DNA of 20,181 bases from JAVJUS01 sp040220455 (GTDB lineage Bacteria; Pseudomonadota; Alphaproteobacteria; DSM-16000; Inquilinaceae). The stretch is from assembly GCA_040220455.1 (NCBI GenBank), contig JAVJUS010000008.1:1-20181 (forward strand), read 5' to 3'. The position numbers and the translations under genes are program-made. Shown here piece after piece: positions 1-6,276 of this stretch (positions are counted from its first letter, which is position 1; every line of letters starts with the position of its first letter). Under the pieces are notes generated by a model, which saw nothing but the letters and a program-made list of their open reading frames with translations, did not search any database and was not told the origin of the DNA.

Positions 1-207
1 GCGGCGGCGCGCCGCGGCTCGGGTCGTGGCGGCGCGACGGCGGACGCGGCCGGCGGCCGACCGGTCGCGCGGCCGACCCCGGCAAGAAGTGCCGGGCCGG
101 TCGGAAACGCCGCGGCAAAGCCTGCCGCGCGCCCCCCGGTCACCAACGCCCCCGCGCCCTGGTCGAAGCCCGAAAACCGGCCCATCGTCTCGCCTCGCGA
201 TCATTGA
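1..207 (+). CDS. Possible 3' end of an unidentified low-complexity protein (partial)
   Basis: Frame 1 is open from the window edge to a TGA at 205-207 and encodes about 68 residues rich in Ala, Arg, Gly and Pro, ending in SPRDH. The segment around APWSKPENRPIVS looks like the disordered basic tail seen on some RNA-binding proteins, such as DEAD-box helicases, but no domain is visible. The start lies outside the window. In DNA this GC-rich, open frames over 200 bases arise by chance, and frame 2 is also open here. The call is therefore weak. Confidence 0.3.
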   Translation, partial: AAARRGSGRGGATADAAGGRPVARPTPARSAGPVGNAAAKPAARPPVTNAPAPWSKPENRPIVSPRDH

Positions 208-279
208 CCTCGGAACCGCCGACGGCGGCCCGCCCCCTGTGGAGCAAGCGGCATGCCAGTGCTTCCGGTATGACGGCCT

Positions 280-310
280 CGTAGGTCGGTCGAGCGAAGC
301 GAGCCCGACA
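280..310 (+). repeat. GTAGGTCGG-type intergenic repeat, copy 1
   Basis: The copy begins CGTAGGTCGGTCGAGCG and ends AGCGAGCCCGACA, so it is bounded by GTCGG and CCGAC as an imperfect inverted repeat. It is nearly identical to the copy at 528-558, differing by a short indel in the centre. Confidence 0.7.
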
Positions 311-322
311 ACGCGCCGGCTT

Positions 323-347
323 CGTAGGTCGGCCAAACCACGAAGGC
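323..347 (+). repeat. GTAGGTCGG-type intergenic repeat, degenerate copy 2
   Basis: It shares the leading CGTAGGTCGG with copies 1 and 3 and then diverges. It lies only 12 bases after copy 1, in the same orientation. It lacks the closing CCCGAC arm, so it looks like a truncated or decayed copy. Confidence 0.5.
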
Positions 348-527
348 GCGACGGCACGAAGAGGTCACGACGATACGGAAAGAGACGTTTGCCCCGGCGA
401 CAGGTCCCGCAAGTAAGCCCCTCTCCCGGCGGGAGCGAGGACGCGGATGGCGGCCGTTGTACCTAGACACCGGCCGCCGGGATTTCCTCGCCGGGTGGAC
501 GAATGAGGGATATCTGCGCGAAGTCTT

Positions 528-558
528 CGTAGGTCGGTCGAGCGTCAGCGAGCCCGAC
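528..558 (+). repeat. GTAGGTCGG-type intergenic repeat, copy 3
   Basis: Begins CGTAGGTCGGTCGAGCG and closes with CAGCGAGCCCGAC. It is the same element as copy 1 and is followed 28 bases later by an inverted copy (587-617), giving a head-to-head pair immediately downstream of flbT. Confidence 0.7.
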
Positions 559-586
559 CCGGCGCCGGCGGTGCTCCGCTCCAGCA

Positions 587-617
587 TGTCGGGTTCTCTT
601 CGTTCACCCGACCTACG
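587..617 (-). repeat. GTAGGTCGG-type intergenic repeat, inverted copy 4
   Basis: This is the reverse-complement form of the element. GTCGGGT (588-594) and ACCCGAC (606-612) form a perfect 7-bp stem with an 11-base loop, so this is the best-folded copy. It sits 33 bases past the flbT stop codon and could act in transcript termination or 3' end protection. Confidence 0.7.
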
Positions 618-649
618 GCCCGTTCGGTGGCGCCCGGCGGCGCCCGCCC

Positions 650-1063
650 CTATTCCTCGTCGTCGGCCGCGTCGGGGTCGAGGAGGCGGCGTTCGAAGCG
701 CAGGACTTCGCGGAGCTGCGACATGGCGCTGTAGTACTGGCGGTCGGCGACCAGGGCGCGGACGCGCTCGAGCTGGTCGCGGACGGCTTGCGTTTCGACG
801 ACCCCCAGCACGTCGGCCAGGCGGTCGTCGAATTCGCGCTGATAGGAGTCCTGGCCGTCCGGGTCGAGATAGAGCATCTGGGCGGCGAGGTAGATCCGCT
901 TGACCGGGGTGTCCGCGTTTTCGGGCAGCAGGATGTCCTTGCCGCGCAGCACGGCCGCGGTGTTGTGCAGCACGAGCGTCGCCGCGCGGTCGCCGTCGAT
1001 CGACAGCACCGCGCCGTTGACGACGGTCTTCTCCCCGGGTTTCAGGCGGATCCTAAGCGGCAT
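650..1063 (-). CDS. flbT: Flagellar biosynthesis repressor FlbT
   Basis: The 137-residue product matches FlbT in length and pattern: an N-terminal MPLRIRLKPGEKTVVNGAV, the core ILLPE...TPVKRIYLAAQMLYL (about residues 44-66), and an acidic C-terminal tail. In Caulobacter, FlbT binds the 5' untranslated region of flagellin mRNA and lowers its stability and translation until the hook is complete; FlaF opposes or complements it. The start overlaps the end of flaF by 11 bases, so the two are probably translationally coupled. It is the only flbT visible although two flagellin cassettes are present. The gene closes the minus-strand run. Confidence 0.95.
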   Translation of the reverse strand: MPLRIRLKPGEKTVVNGAVLSIDGDRAATLVLHNTAAVLRGKDILLPENADTPVKRIYLAAQMLYLDPDGQDSYQREFDDRLADVLGVVETQAVRDQLERVRALVADRQYYSAMSQLREVLRFERRLLDPDAADDEE

Positions 1064-1454
1064 CGACGGTGCGCGCGCTCCCCTCGTTGGCGCCCCCGGC
1101 GCCCTTGGCCGCCCCCTGTTCGGCGAGGCCGGCCATGATCGACTTGTTGACCTCGACCAGCGGCGTGATCGACGCCTCCCCGCGCAGGACCTGGCGGGAA
1201 TGCCGCTGGACCCAGAGGAACAGCGAGATGAGCTGCGCCTTCAGCGGATCGGGCAGCGGGTTCTCCGGCATCATCAGGTCGGAGGCGAAGGTGCTCCACA
1301 CCGTGATGTTCTCGTAGACCGTCTCGGTCGCCTTGGGCGCCTTGACGTCCTCGATGCTTAGCAGCCGTCGGGTCACCTCGGCAAGCAGGCGGTATTCCAC
1401 CTGGGCCGGCGTGTCCGCGCGGGTCTGGTTGGTCTGGTAGGCCTTGATGCTCAT
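1053..1454 (-). CDS. flaF: Flagellar biosynthesis regulator FlaF (cassette B)
   Basis: The 133-residue protein carries the FlaF pattern: an N-terminal AYQ, LLSIEDVKAP, ITVWSTFASDL, NPLPDPLKAQLISLFLWVQRHSRQV, and VNKSIMAGL (ending near residue 110). FlaF is a small alphaproteobacterial helical protein needed for flagellin translation and export, and it can bind flagellin as a chaperone. A GAGGGGGTG Shine-Dalgarno stretch precedes the ATG. It is followed by flbT with an 11-base overlap and preceded by the DUF1217 gene 51 bases upstream. The Gly/Ala-rich last 25 residues differ from the second copy at 4875-5309. Confidence 0.93.
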   Translation of the reverse strand: MSIKAYQTNQTRADTPAQVEYRLLAEVTRRLLSIEDVKAPKATETVYENITVWSTFASDLMMPENPLPDPLKAQLISLFLWVQRHSRQVLRGEASITPLVEVNKSIMAGLAEQGAAKGAGGANEGSARTVDAA

Positions 1455-1505
1455 GGGTCACCCCCTCGAAGCCCCGAACCCGGCAAGCCGGGCCAGCGCG
1501 GCGGA

Positions 1506-2279
1506 TCAGACGAGTAGGTTGAGGCTGAGCCCGCCGGAACGGGCGGGCTGGAACAACTGCAGCACCCCGGCCGCGGCCCCGGAGGGGCCCGACTGCGCGT
1601 CGACGCGGGCGAGGTATTTCTGCATCAGCTCCTCGACATAGACCGGGTCCTTCAGCTTGGAGAGATCGATCTTCTCCTTGATCAGGTCGGCCTGCTTGTC
1701 GAGGTCGAGCTGAGCGGCCTGCGGCGGCAGCCCGGCGATCGTCGTCGCGACGTCGCGCAGAGCCTTGTCGCCCAGCAGCTGGAAGGCGTTGGAGATGTCC
1801 GGCGCGCGCCGCTTGAAGTACATGGCCTGGCGCACCTGGGGGTTCTGCTCGCCGATCTGCGCCTCGTAGCCTTGGGTCAGGTAGCGGTCGACGAGCTGGT
1901 CGACCACCTTGGGGAACTGGAGCTTGCCCACCCCCTGGTCGAAGCGCAGCGCCGTGGCCATGCGCACGAAGCGCTGGTCGTTCATCCGCCAGACCAGGGA
2001 CTTTTCGTCGTCCAGGTCCTGGGTCAGGATCTTCTCGACCAGGGCGCGGGAATTGCCCATCTCCTCCAGACCGAAGGCCTGGAGCAGGAAGCGCTGCAGG
2101 CGGAAGTCGTCGAGGACCTCCTTCGGCGTCAGCTTCTTCGGCGCCTCGGTCCGGAAATGCTCCACCGCGCGCGCCTGCATCGGCTGCTTGGCGAAGGCCT
2201 CGAACCGGCGGTCGAAGTTGGTCTGCGTCGTCCTGTAGAGCATCTGCGCCGACATGCCGGCGCCGCCGAGACCGATCAT
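1506..2279 (-). CDS. DUF1217 family flagellar-cluster protein (cassette B)
   Basis: A 257-residue, largely helical, soluble-looking protein with no signal peptide. Segments such as FRTEAPKKLTPKEVLDDFRLQRFLLQAFGL (about residues 42-71), LVWRMNDQRF, and LRFDQGVGKLQFPKVVDQLVDRYL are typical of DUF1217, a family of unassigned function often found in alphaproteobacterial flagellar loci. The protein ends in a Gly/Ser linker and a hydrophobic tail, GGLSLNLLV, which its paralogue at 5348-6121 shares. It lies between a flagellin and flaF in both cassettes, so a role in making or exporting that flagellin is a reasonable inference. The Shine-Dalgarno is modest (AGGA). Family assignment is from memory of the pattern. 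Confidence 0.85.
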   Translation of the reverse strand: MIGLGGAGMSAQMLYRTTQTNFDRRFEAFAKQPMQARAVEHFRTEAPKKLTPKEVLDDFRLQRFLLQAFGLEEMGNSRALVEKILTQDLDDEKSLVWRMNDQRFVRMATALRFDQGVGKLQFPKVVDQLVDRYLTQGYEAQIGEQNPQVRQAMYFKRRAPDISNAFQLLGDKALRDVATTIAGLPPQAAQLDLDKQADLIKEKIDLSKLKDPVYVEELMQKYLARVDAQSGPSGAAAGVLQLFQPARSGGLSLNLLV

Positions 2280-2304
2280 CCTGCGCTATCCTGCCATGCC
2301 GCGA

Positions 2305-2318
2305 CGGTTACGTAACCG
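2305..2318. promoter_or_regulatory. Perfect 14-bp palindrome upstream of DUF1217 gene B
   Basis: CGGTTACGTAACCG is a perfect dyad located 26-39 bases upstream of the DUF1217 start, in the spacer after flagellin B. It has the look of an operator for a dimeric regulator. The equivalent spacer in cassette A lacks it. No regulator can be named. Confidence 0.35.
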
Positions 2319-2426
2319 ACTTGGCGGGTGGTACGTCGGGAGCCGCCGGCGGGGCCCGGGGACCGTCCCGCGGGAATCACCCGAGGGCGGGTCCGTCCGG
2401 GGCACCCGCGGCGGCGCCGCGGCGGA

Positions 2427-4244
2427 TCAGCCCTGGAACAGGGCCAGCACCGCCTGCGGCGCCTGGTTGGCGATCGACAGCGCCTGGAGGCCGAGCTGCT
2501 GCTGGACCTGCAGGGCCTGCAGCCGCGCGCTCTCCTCGGCCATGTTCGCGTCGACGAGCGTCGAGACGCCGTCGTTGAGCGAGTTCATCAGGCTTTCGAG
2601 GAACGTCGACTGCATCTCCAGCCGGCTGGCCGTGGAGCCGAAGACCGCGCTCGCCTCCTGGATGTCGGCCAGCGACGCCTCGACCTTGGCGATCTCCGCC
2701 TCGAGCGTCAGGGCGAAGGACCGGTCGTTGGCGATGGTCACCGACGACCGCGCCGTCAGGTCGAGCTGATCGTCGCCGCCCGCGCTGGTGTCGCGCACCT
2801 CGAAGCCGCGGACGACCGCGCCCTCCGTGGTGCCCGTCGTCACGACCTCGAGGCTGTTGCCGTTCTGGTTGATGGCGAGCCCGAGATCGATCAGCGAGGT
2901 GGCGCTGAGCCCGGCGTTCTGAGCCGAGGCCAGGATCGCCGTCTCCAGCTCGGTCACAAGGCTGTCGACGCCGTTGTTGGCCCCGGTGTTGTCGAAGTCC
3001 GAGCCGTCGCCGGTGGCGGCACCGCCCGCGGCGTCGAGCGAGACCGACAGGTCCTCGCCGTTCGGGCCGGTCAGCGCCAGGGAGAGCGTCGAGGTGTTCG
3101 CCAGCGCCGTGTCGATGGTCAGCGCCGAACGCTCGAAGCCCTCCTGGAAGTTGGCCGCGGCGTCGAAGGTCTGGTTGCCGACCGACGCGTTGCCCGGCGT
3201 GGCCAGGCCCAGGGTGACGGCGTCGTCGTCGCCGCCCACGCCGTTCTGGGCGAGCTGGAAGGAGTTCGCCTCCTCGTCGTCGGTCAGGGTGAAGCCGACG
3301 GAGTTGCCGCCGTCCTGGATCGCCGCGGCGGTCAGGCCCGTCTCGGAGAAGGTGATCGTGTCGGCGTCGGCCTGGGTCACGGCGGTGCCGTCGGCCCGCT
3401 CCGTCTGGACGCCCTGGACCTTGCCCTCCTGGAGCTTGGCCAGGATGTCGTCGATCGACGCCGGGTTGCCGCCGCCGGTGGCGAAGGCGTTCGGGTTGTC
3501 GGCCGTGCCGGTATCCGCGCCGGTCATGGTGAAGGCGTAGAGATTGCCTTCCTGGTCGCGCACGCGGATCGTCACCGTGTCGCCGGCGGCGATGGTCGAG
3601 CCGTTGAAGTCGGCCGTGAGCTGCGAGATCCCGGCGTTCTTTCCGAAATTTTCGCGGTCCACGTCGATGGTCGACAGCGCCTCGGTCGTCGCCGACTTGC
3701 CGAGCTCGTTGCTCAGCAGGTTGCGGTGCCCGACATCGATGAAGGACGGCACCGGCGGCTCGCTGGCCGAATTGCGGTCGAGCGAGGACAGCACCTTCAG
3801 CGACTTGCCGGCGGCCGCCGCCTCCCGATCGCCGACCAGGTTGACGCCGTTGAACTGCGCCGAGCCCATGATCGTGTCGATCTGGTTGCGGATCTGGTCG
3901 ATGTCGCGCTGCAGCGCCTTGCGGTCGACGTTCTCCGACTGGGCCTGGACGACCTTTTCCTTGAGCTGCTCGAGCAGTTCACCCGCCCGCTCGGTCGCGT
4001 TGAGGGCGACGCTGACAGTGCCCTCGCCGAGCGCCAGGGTCTCGCGGATCGCCTTGAACCCGGCCACGTCGTTCTTCATGCCGAGCGAGACCGAGAAGGT
4101 CGAGGCGTCGTCCTTGGCCGACGACACCTTCAGCCCGGTGTTGATGCGCTCCTGAACCATGTTCAGGCTGCCCTGGGTCCGGTTCAGGTTGAACAAGGCC
4201 GATGCGGCCTGCGAATTGTTCAGGATCGAAAACGCGGTCGGCAT
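2427..4244 (-). CDS. fliC: Flagellin B, large form (605 aa)
   Basis: This is the filament subunit exported by the flagellar type III system. Residues 1-138 form the conserved D0/D1 half (FSILNNSQAASALFNLNRTQ, INTGLKVSSAKDDAS, ending at FNGVNLVG), and residues about 500-605 form the C-terminal half, ending LGLQALSIANQAPQAVLALFQG. Between them is a ~360-residue acidic, Asn/Asp/Thr/Gly-rich beta-type insert, making the protein about twice the usual alphaproteobacterial flagellin length. The start is set by GAGGAG seven bases upstream of the ATG. The leader holds a 10-base GAAGCGAGGA element at the same spacing as in flagellin A. A sigma-54 promoter at 4494-4509 predicts a ~240-base leader. A DUF1217 gene and flaF follow. 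Confidence 0.97.
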   Translation of the reverse strand: MPTAFSILNNSQAASALFNLNRTQGSLNMVQERINTGLKVSSAKDDASTFSVSLGMKNDVAGFKAIRETLALGEGTVSVALNATERAGELLEQLKEKVVQAQSENVDRKALQRDIDQIRNQIDTIMGSAQFNGVNLVGDREAAAAGKSLKVLSSLDRNSASEPPVPSFIDVGHRNLLSNELGKSATTEALSTIDVDRENFGKNAGISQLTADFNGSTIAAGDTVTIRVRDQEGNLYAFTMTGADTGTADNPNAFATGGGNPASIDDILAKLQEGKVQGVQTERADGTAVTQADADTITFSETGLTAAAIQDGGNSVGFTLTDDEEANSFQLAQNGVGGDDDAVTLGLATPGNASVGNQTFDAAANFQEGFERSALTIDTALANTSTLSLALTGPNGEDLSVSLDAAGGAATGDGSDFDNTGANNGVDSLVTELETAILASAQNAGLSATSLIDLGLAINQNGNSLEVVTTGTTEGAVVRGFEVRDTSAGGDDQLDLTARSSVTIANDRSFALTLEAEIAKVEASLADIQEASAVFGSTASRLEMQSTFLESLMNSLNDGVSTLVDANMAEESARLQALQVQQQLGLQALSIANQAPQAVLALFQG

Positions 4245-4252
4245 TTCTTCAC

Positions 4253-4262
4253 TCCTCGCTTC
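4253..4262 (-). promoter_or_regulatory. Conserved ribosome-binding element of flagellin B
   Basis: On the minus strand GAAGCGAGGA lies exactly 8 bases before the ATG. The identical 10-mer occurs at the same distance in front of flagellin A (8100-8109), while the surrounding leader sequences differ. It contains the Shine-Dalgarno core. Since FlbT acts on flagellin leaders in Caulobacter, this shared element is a candidate part of its target. Confidence 0.55.
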
Positions 4263-4493
4263 CGCTCAGGGCCACGGACGCGCCCCCTCGCCCCGCCCAC
4301 GGCGGACGGGATCGGCAGCGACGCTGGCACCGGGAGCCCCCGTTTTCGACGGCGGCGCACCGGGCGCGGCGGTCCTTCGCGACCCCCGCTCCCGGCCCCG
4401 GCGGAACCCCGACCGGACCTGAGCGTCCGGCTGCCGGCATTCCGTCGCGGCTCGGTTGAACCTCGGCCGGATCTCCGGCCCCGGCCCTCCGGT

Positions 4494-4509
4494 TGCAGCC
4501 GTCGTGCCA
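4494..4509 (-). promoter_or_regulatory. Sigma-54 (-24/-12) promoter for flagellin B
   Basis: The minus strand reads TGGCACGACGGCTGCA. This keeps the full -24 hexamer TGGCAC and the obligatory GG-N10-GC spacing; only one base of the TTGCA -12 box differs (CTGCA). Transcription would begin near 4483 and give a ~240-base leader before the flagellin start at 4244. In Caulobacter the major flagellin genes use such promoters with FlbD. Confidence 0.75.
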
Positions 4510-4615
4510 GATCGCGAGAAGATCGAAAAAACGAGTTGAATCAGAGGGTTGAGAAATTCGGCATTGGATGAATGCTTAGAAACCGGCGGATTCCGCCCGG
4601 CAGGAAACGCCACGA

Positions 4616-4634
4616 CCCGGCAAAAACCGCCGGG
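4616..4634. promoter_or_regulatory. Probable FlbD enhancer (ftr-like dyad)
   Basis: The 19-bp sequence CCCGGCAAAAACCGCCGGG has 6-bp arms (4616-4621 and 4629-4634) around an A-rich centre. From memory, Caulobacter ftr elements bound by FlbD have this form: CCGGC and GCCGG-like arms around AAA, about 100 bp upstream of sigma-54 promoters. Here the centre is about 140 bp upstream of the predicted flagellin B start site. The window also encodes FlbD. Confidence 0.5.
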
Positions 4635-4638
4635 CCGG

Positions 4639-4697
4639 AACGCCGACGGCCCCGGCACTGGGTGCTGGGGCCGTGGGCCGTCCCGAAGGACGGCGTT
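4639..4697. repeat. Compound inverted repeat with a near-perfect 13-bp stem
   Basis: Arms 4646-4658 and 4662-4674 pair over 13 bp with one G-T wobble and a 3-base loop. An outer 7-bp stem joins 4639-4645 (AACGCCG) with 4691-4697 (CGGCGTT). In the minus-strand RNA, CCGTCC-TTCG-GGACGG (4693-4678) is a stable UUCG tetraloop hairpin that competes with the outer stem. It may be a terminator or structured RNA, but there is no T-run. Confidence 0.55.
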
Positions 4698-4772
4698 CGT
4701 CGTGGATGCTGGTTGTCGGGCGCTCGGCGCCGGCCGGTCGCGGGGATCACCCGCCCCGGCCGCCGCCGGCCC

Positions 4773-4816
4773 TTAGAGCATCCTGCGCCCGAACGGGCGC
4801 AGATAAGATGCTCTAA
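4773..4816. repeat. Nested inverted repeat TTAGAGCATC / GATGCTCTAA
   Basis: The outer arms at 4773-4782 and 4807-4816 are perfect 10-bp complements. Inside lies a second stem, CTGCGCCCG (4783-4791) and CGGGCGCAG (4794-4802), with ATAA unpaired. Similar AGAGCATC palindromes occur as intergenic repeats in alphaproteobacteria (recalled, not checked). Confidence 0.7.
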
Positions 4817-4827
4817 GTTGTTGACGA

Positions 4828-4877
4828 TAGGGCAATTTTTGCGAACTGACGATTCAGTCAGTTCGGAAATTGCCCTA
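4828..4877. terminator. Long inverted repeat at the end of flaF A, possible terminator
   Basis: The outer arms TAGGGCAATTT (4828-4838) and AAATTGCCCTA (4867-4877) are perfect over 11 bp. The inner arms CGAACTGAC (4842-4850) and GTCAGTTCG (4857-4865) add 9 bp. The repeat includes the flaF stop codon at 4877-4875. Only a short run of five A residues lies inside the stem on the transcribed strand and no T-run follows, so termination is inferred from position. It could instead be a transcript-end stabiliser or an inserted repeat. Confidence 0.5.
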
Positions 4878-5309
4878 GGCGGAGCGCCGCAGGGTGGCCA
4901 TGGCCGAGGCGGCGTCGCCGGCCGGGGCCCGCGGCGCGGGCGTGGCCTGCGCCGCCTGGGCGGCCGTGGCCTGCTGGGCGAGCCCGGCCATGATCGACTT
5001 GTTGACGTCGATCAGCGGCGCGATCGAGGCGCCATTGCGCATGACCTGGCGGGAATGCCGGCCGACCCACAGGGCCAGCGAGATGAGCTGGGCCTTGAGC
5101 TGGTCCGGCAGGGGATTGCCCTCCTGCATCAGGTCGTCGCTGAAGGTCTGCCAGATCTGGATGTTCTCGTGCAGGATCCGCGCGGCCTCGGGGCTGCGGA
5201 CATCCTCGATCGACATCAGGCGGCCCGTCATGTCGGCGAGGACCTGGTACTCCGTCTGGGTCGGGGTGGCGGTGCGGCGCTGGGCGCTGCGGTAGCTGTC
5301 GTAACCCAT
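4875..5309 (-). CDS. flaF: Flagellar biosynthesis regulator FlaF (cassette A)
   Basis: This 144-residue paralogue of the FlaF at 1053-1454 shares LMSIEDVRSP, NPLPDQLKAQLISLALWVGRHSRQV and the closing VNKSIMAGL; I estimate just over half of aligned positions identical. The family promotes flagellin translation and secretion. Its Ala/Gln-rich C-terminal tail (about residues 112-144) does not match the other copy. An AGGAG about 11 bases upstream supports the ATG at 5309. It follows the DUF1217 gene by 38 bases. No flbT follows; instead a long inverted repeat begins at the stop codon. Confidence 0.92.
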   Translation of the reverse strand: MGYDSYRSAQRRTATPTQTEYQVLADMTGRLMSIEDVRSPEAARILHENIQIWQTFSDDLMQEGNPLPDQLKAQLISLALWVGRHSRQVMRNGASIAPLIDVNKSIMAGLAQQATAAQAAQATPAPRAPAGDAASAMATLRRSA

Positions 5310-5347
5310 GGGTCCGGGCGCTCCTGTCCGGGGCGGTGAGGCGGCGA

Positions 5348-6121
5348 TCAGACGAGCAGGTCGAGGGAGAAGCCCCCGACCGGCCCGGATCGGAAAAGCT
5401 GGAGAAGACCGGCGCCGGCGCCGGATGGCCCGGCGGCGGCGTCGACCTTGGCGAGATACTGCTCGACCAGTCCCTTGACGTAGTCGGGATCCTTCAGCTT
5501 CTCGACATCGATGCGCTCGGCCAGCAGGTCGGCTTGCTTGTCGACGTCGAGATTGGCGCTCTGCGGCGGCAGGCCGGCGATGGTCACGGCCACGTCGCGC
5601 AGCGCCCGATCGCCCAGGATCTGGTACATCGAGGTCAGCTCGCCCGCCCGCCGCTCGAAGTAGAGCGCCTGGCGGACCTCGGGGCTGGTCTCCCCGACCG
5701 AGGCCTCGAAGCCGTTGGTCAGGTAGCGGTCGACGATCTGGTCGACGACGTTCGGGAACTGGAGCTTGCCGACGCCCTGGTCGAAGCGCAGCGTCGTCGC
5801 CATGCGCGTGAAGCGCTGGTCGTTCATGCGCCAGACCAGCGCGTCCTCGCTGTCCAGGTCGTCGGTGAGCACCTTCTCGACCAGCGCGTTGGCGTTGGTC
5901 ATCTCGCTGAGCCCGAAGGACTGCAGCAGGAAGCGCTGGAGGCGGAAGTCGCCCAGCACCTCCTTGGCCGTCAGCTTCTTCGGCGCCTCGGTGCGGAAGT
6001 ACTCGATCTCCCGGGCCTGGCGCGGCCGGGATTCGAACGCCTCCATCTGGCGATCGAAGGTCGCCTTGGTGGTGCGGTAGGTCATCTGGGCCGTCATGCC
6101 GACGCCGCCGAGCGCGACCAT
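5348..6121 (-). CDS. DUF1217 family flagellar-cluster protein (cassette A)
   Basis: Exactly 257 residues, the same length as its paralogue at 1506-2279, and alignable throughout without gaps (about two thirds identical by eye). Shared blocks include YFRTEAPKKLTAKEVLGDFRL (part), LVWRMNDQRFTRMATTLRFDQGVGKLQFP (part), and the C-terminal GGFSLDLLV after a Gly/Ala/Ser linker. The function of DUF1217 is not established. It has no signal peptide or membrane segment. A GGAGGG lies about 8 bases before the ATG at 6121. Its position directly after flagellin A and before flaF A repeats the order of cassette B, which suggests it works with the neighbouring flagellin. Confidence 0.85.
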   Translation of the reverse strand: MVALGGVGMTAQMTYRTTKATFDRQMEAFESRPRQAREIEYFRTEAPKKLTAKEVLGDFRLQRFLLQSFGLSEMTNANALVEKVLTDDLDSEDALVWRMNDQRFTRMATTLRFDQGVGKLQFPNVVDQIVDRYLTNGFEASVGETSPEVRQALYFERRAGELTSMYQILGDRALRDVAVTIAGLPPQSANLDVDKQADLLAERIDVEKLKDPDYVKGLVEQYLAKVDAAAGPSGAGAGLLQLFRSGPVGGFSLDLLV

Positions 6122-6276
6122 GGCGGGGGCCCTCCGTCAGGGGTGGTGGCGGGAGGCCGCCGGGAGGGCGGCGCCGTCCGGACCGTGGGACCGGGCCGGC
6201 ACCGCCTCCGCGGACGGGTACCGAGGGAACCGGAACGCGACGGCCATGGCGGCCGCCGCGCCCCGATCCGCACCCC

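Larger units (their letters stand above)
208..649. other. Non-coding spacer with dispersed palindromic repeats
   Basis: I see no convincing gene in this stretch. Open frames crossing it run through the repeat copies and have no recognisable protein character. It holds four copies of a GTAGGTCGG-type element and, just after the flbT stop on the minus strand, a GGCGCC-CGGC-GGCGCC hairpin at 629-644 that could help end the flbT transcript, though no T-run follows it. Confidence 0.6.
4245..4874. other. Inter-cassette spacer: flagellin B leader, sigma-54 promoter, inverted-repeat array
   Basis: I find no convincing gene in these 630 bases. In the direction of transcription (minus strand) it holds, in order, a hairpin overlapping the flaF stop (4828-4877), a second hairpin (4773-4816), a compound structure (4639-4697), a 19-bp dyad (4616-4634), a sigma-54 promoter (4494-4509) and the presumed flagellin B leader (about 4483-4245). 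It separates two transcription units. Confidence 0.7.

Noticed and set aside
26..466. A 146-codon open frame on the plus strand in the left spacer
   Set aside because: It crosses two palindromic repeat copies, has no ribosome-binding site and encodes Arg/Pro-rich sequence without protein character.
2328..4571. A 747-codon open frame on the plus strand
   Set aside because: It runs antisense through flagellin B and is Arg/Gly/Leu-rich with no domain pattern. It is a by-product of high GC opposite a real gene.
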